From NCBI GenBank assembly GCA_035687725.1, contig DASRVB010000108.1:1-14232 (forward strand): DNA of 14,232 bases, read 5' to 3'. The DNA is from JAICNR01 sp035687725. Lineage in GTDB: Bacteria; Gemmatimonadota; Gemmatimonadetes; JACCXV01; JAHWKZ01. The translations under genes were made by a program, and so were the position numbers. Under the pieces are notes generated by a model. It did not search any database. It worked only from the letters and a program-made list of their open reading frames with translations, and was not told where the DNA came from. Of this stretch, positions 13,028 through 14,232 are shown one piece after another. Positions within the stretch are counted from its first letter, which is position 1; every line of letters starts with the position of its first letter.

Positions 13028-14232
13028 CTAACCGGCGGCCATCGCCTCGGCCGGCTCCTCCTCGGACGCGCGGCTTCCGCCCGCGCCGTTCTTCGAGCGC
13101 TCCGGATCGTCTGACTCCAGCGACACGGACACCAGCGAGCTCACTCCGGGCTCCTCCATCGTGATCCCGTAGAGGTAGTCCGCCTCCGCCATCGTGCGCT
13201 TGTTGTGCGTGATCACGATGAATTGCGTCTCCTCGCTGAAATGTCGGATCATCTTGAGGAAGCGGCTCACGTTCGCGTCGTCGAGCGGGGCGTCGACCTC
13301 GTCCAGGATGCAGAACGGCGACGGCTTGACGAGATAGATCGCGAACAGTAGCGAGAGCGCGGTCAGCGCCCGCTCGCCGCCCGACAGCAGGCTGATGTGC
13401 TGCACGCGCTTGCCGCGCGGGCTGGCCACGATCTCGATCGGCGACTCCAGCGGGTCGTCCGGATTCTCGAGCCGGATGTCCGCATGACCGCCTTCGAACA
13501 GGGTTTTGAACGTGACATCCAGGTTCTTTCGCACGGCGTCGAACGTCTCGACGAACAACTCCCTCGCGGTCGCGTTGATCGTGCGCACCGCCTCCTCGAG
13601 CTGACGCTTGGCCTTGGCCAGGTCGTCCCGCTGCAGCACGAGAAAGTCGTAGCGCTCCGCTTCGCGCTCGTACTCCTCGACCGCGAGCATGTTGACCGGC
13701 CCCAGGTTGGCGCGTTTTCGGCGCACCTCTTCGAGCCGCACGCGAAGCTCTTCCGTCGACAATCCCGCCTCGGCCTCGGTGAGCGGATGGAGCCCGGCCA
13801 GCTCCGGCAGTGGCAACGCGTACGTCTCGGCGAGGTGGTCGAGCAGCGTTTGGCGGCGGAACTGCAGGTCCTGCCGGGCGAGCTCGAGCTCATGGCGCCG
13901 CTCGGTGGCGCTGTCATGCTGGCGCCTGAGCTCGCGCACTTCCGTCTCGAACGCGGAACGGCGCGCCTCGACTTCGCGCAGCGCCTCCCCGCCTTCGACA
14001 CGCGATCTCTCGACGCCGTCGAGCTGCGCGTAGAGCGCCTCGATCTCGATCAACGTCGCCTCGCGCTCCTTCTCGAGCTGGACGCATGCCTCGTCGAGGC
14101 GCCGACGCTCGGCGGCGCGCTCGGCGCGTGCCGATGCCAGCCGGTCCTCCTCGGCGATCAGGTGCTCGAGCTCCCGCTCGATCGCCTTGAGCGCGGCCTC
14201 GGCCTCGGCACGCTCGAGCTCGATCGCGTGGC
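13028..14232 (-). CDS. smc: Chromosome segregation ATPase SMC, C-terminal part (5' end outside window)
   Basis: The frame is open from the window edge to the stop at 13028, giving about 400 residues of the C-terminal third of SMC, the condensin ATPase that organises the chromosome with ScpA and ScpB. The first 200 or so residues are a continuous heptad-rich coiled coil (Glu/Arg/Ala/Leu), the descending arm. The C-terminal head half follows: FETLFEGGHADIRL-type sequence (here FKTLFEGGHADIRLEN), the ABC signature LLSGGERALTAL, Walker B FCILDEVDAPLDD, and the switch histidine in VITHNKRTMAEAD. A TTG at 14051-14053 is internal, not a start: the coiled coil continues in frame upstream of it. The acidic, Ala/Gly-rich tail after the head is ordinary. 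The Walker A half lies to the right of the window. Confidence 0.95.
   Translation of the reverse strand, partial: HAIELERAEAEAALKAIERELEHLIAEEDRLASARAERAAERRRLDEACVQLEKEREATLIEIEALYAQLDGVERSRVEGGEALREVEARRSAFETEVRELRRQHDSATERRHELELARQDLQFRRQTLLDHLAETYALPLPELAGLHPLTEAEAGLSTEELRVRLEEVRRKRANLGPVNMLAVEEYEREAERYDFLVLQRDDLAKAKRQLEEAVRTINATARELFVETFDAVRKNLDVTFKTLFEGGHADIRLENPDDPLESPIEIVASPRGKRVQHISLLSGGERALTALSLLFAIYLVKPSPFCILDEVDAPLDDANVSRFLKMIRHFSEETQFIVITHNKRTMAEADYLYGITMEEPGVSSLVSVSLESDDPERSKNGAGGSRASEEEPAEAMAAG

Overview
The window looks like chromosomal DNA from a GC-rich, double-membrane bacterium, most likely in or near the FCB superphylum (for example Eiseniibacteriota, Krumholzibacteriota or Gemmatimonadota). 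The grounds are high GC, a PorV/PorQ-type outer-membrane barrel coupled to a protein with a C-terminal type IX-style sorting domain, many lipoproteins, and frequent GTG/TTG starts. The phylum is an inference. Coding density is high: 16 protein-coding genes are supported, two of them cut by the window edges, and no gap exceeds 150 bases. No tRNA, rRNA, CRISPR array, insertion sequence or phage gene was seen.

Left block (1-3392), a sensor/repressor cassette. On the minus strand a BlaI/MecI-type repressor is followed, with a one-base overlap, by a BlaR1-like M56 membrane metalloprotease. Where the classical sensor domain of BlaR1 would sit, this protein has about ten HEAT repeats. A further exported, possibly HEAT-like protein starts at the M56 stop and runs off the left edge. 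The cassette has a clear promoter (TTGACA, 17 bases, TAGAAT) whose -10 lies inside a perfect 18-bp palindrome, the obvious BlaI operator. A small lipoprotein resembling DUF1496 is divergent from it.

Middle block (3432-8005), minus strand: a three-domain Ada-type alkylation repair protein; a small glycine-rich lipoprotein; a secreted beta-propeller lipoprotein with a TTG start; agmatinase; and pyruvoyl-dependent arginine decarboxylase. The last two make a two-step arginine to agmatine to putrescine route. The 149-base gap between them is mostly a 119-base imperfect palindrome that looks like a dispersed palindromic element.

Right block (8019-12559), minus strand, compact: a short protein of unknown function, a Fur-family regulator, a sorting-domain secreted protein, a PorV/PorQ-like barrel and a calcineurin-type phosphoesterase lipoprotein with eroded catalytic motifs, leading 13 bases later into the decarboxylase gene. 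Most junctions overlap or nearly touch, so co-transcription is likely. At the right edge are a plus-strand DUF4870-like membrane protein with its own promoter and the convergent 3' end of smc.

The item most worth following is the BlaI / M56-HEAT cassette. It keeps the logic of the beta-lactam sensing system (repressor, zinc protease, operator) but its sensor is a HEAT solenoid, so its signal is unknown.
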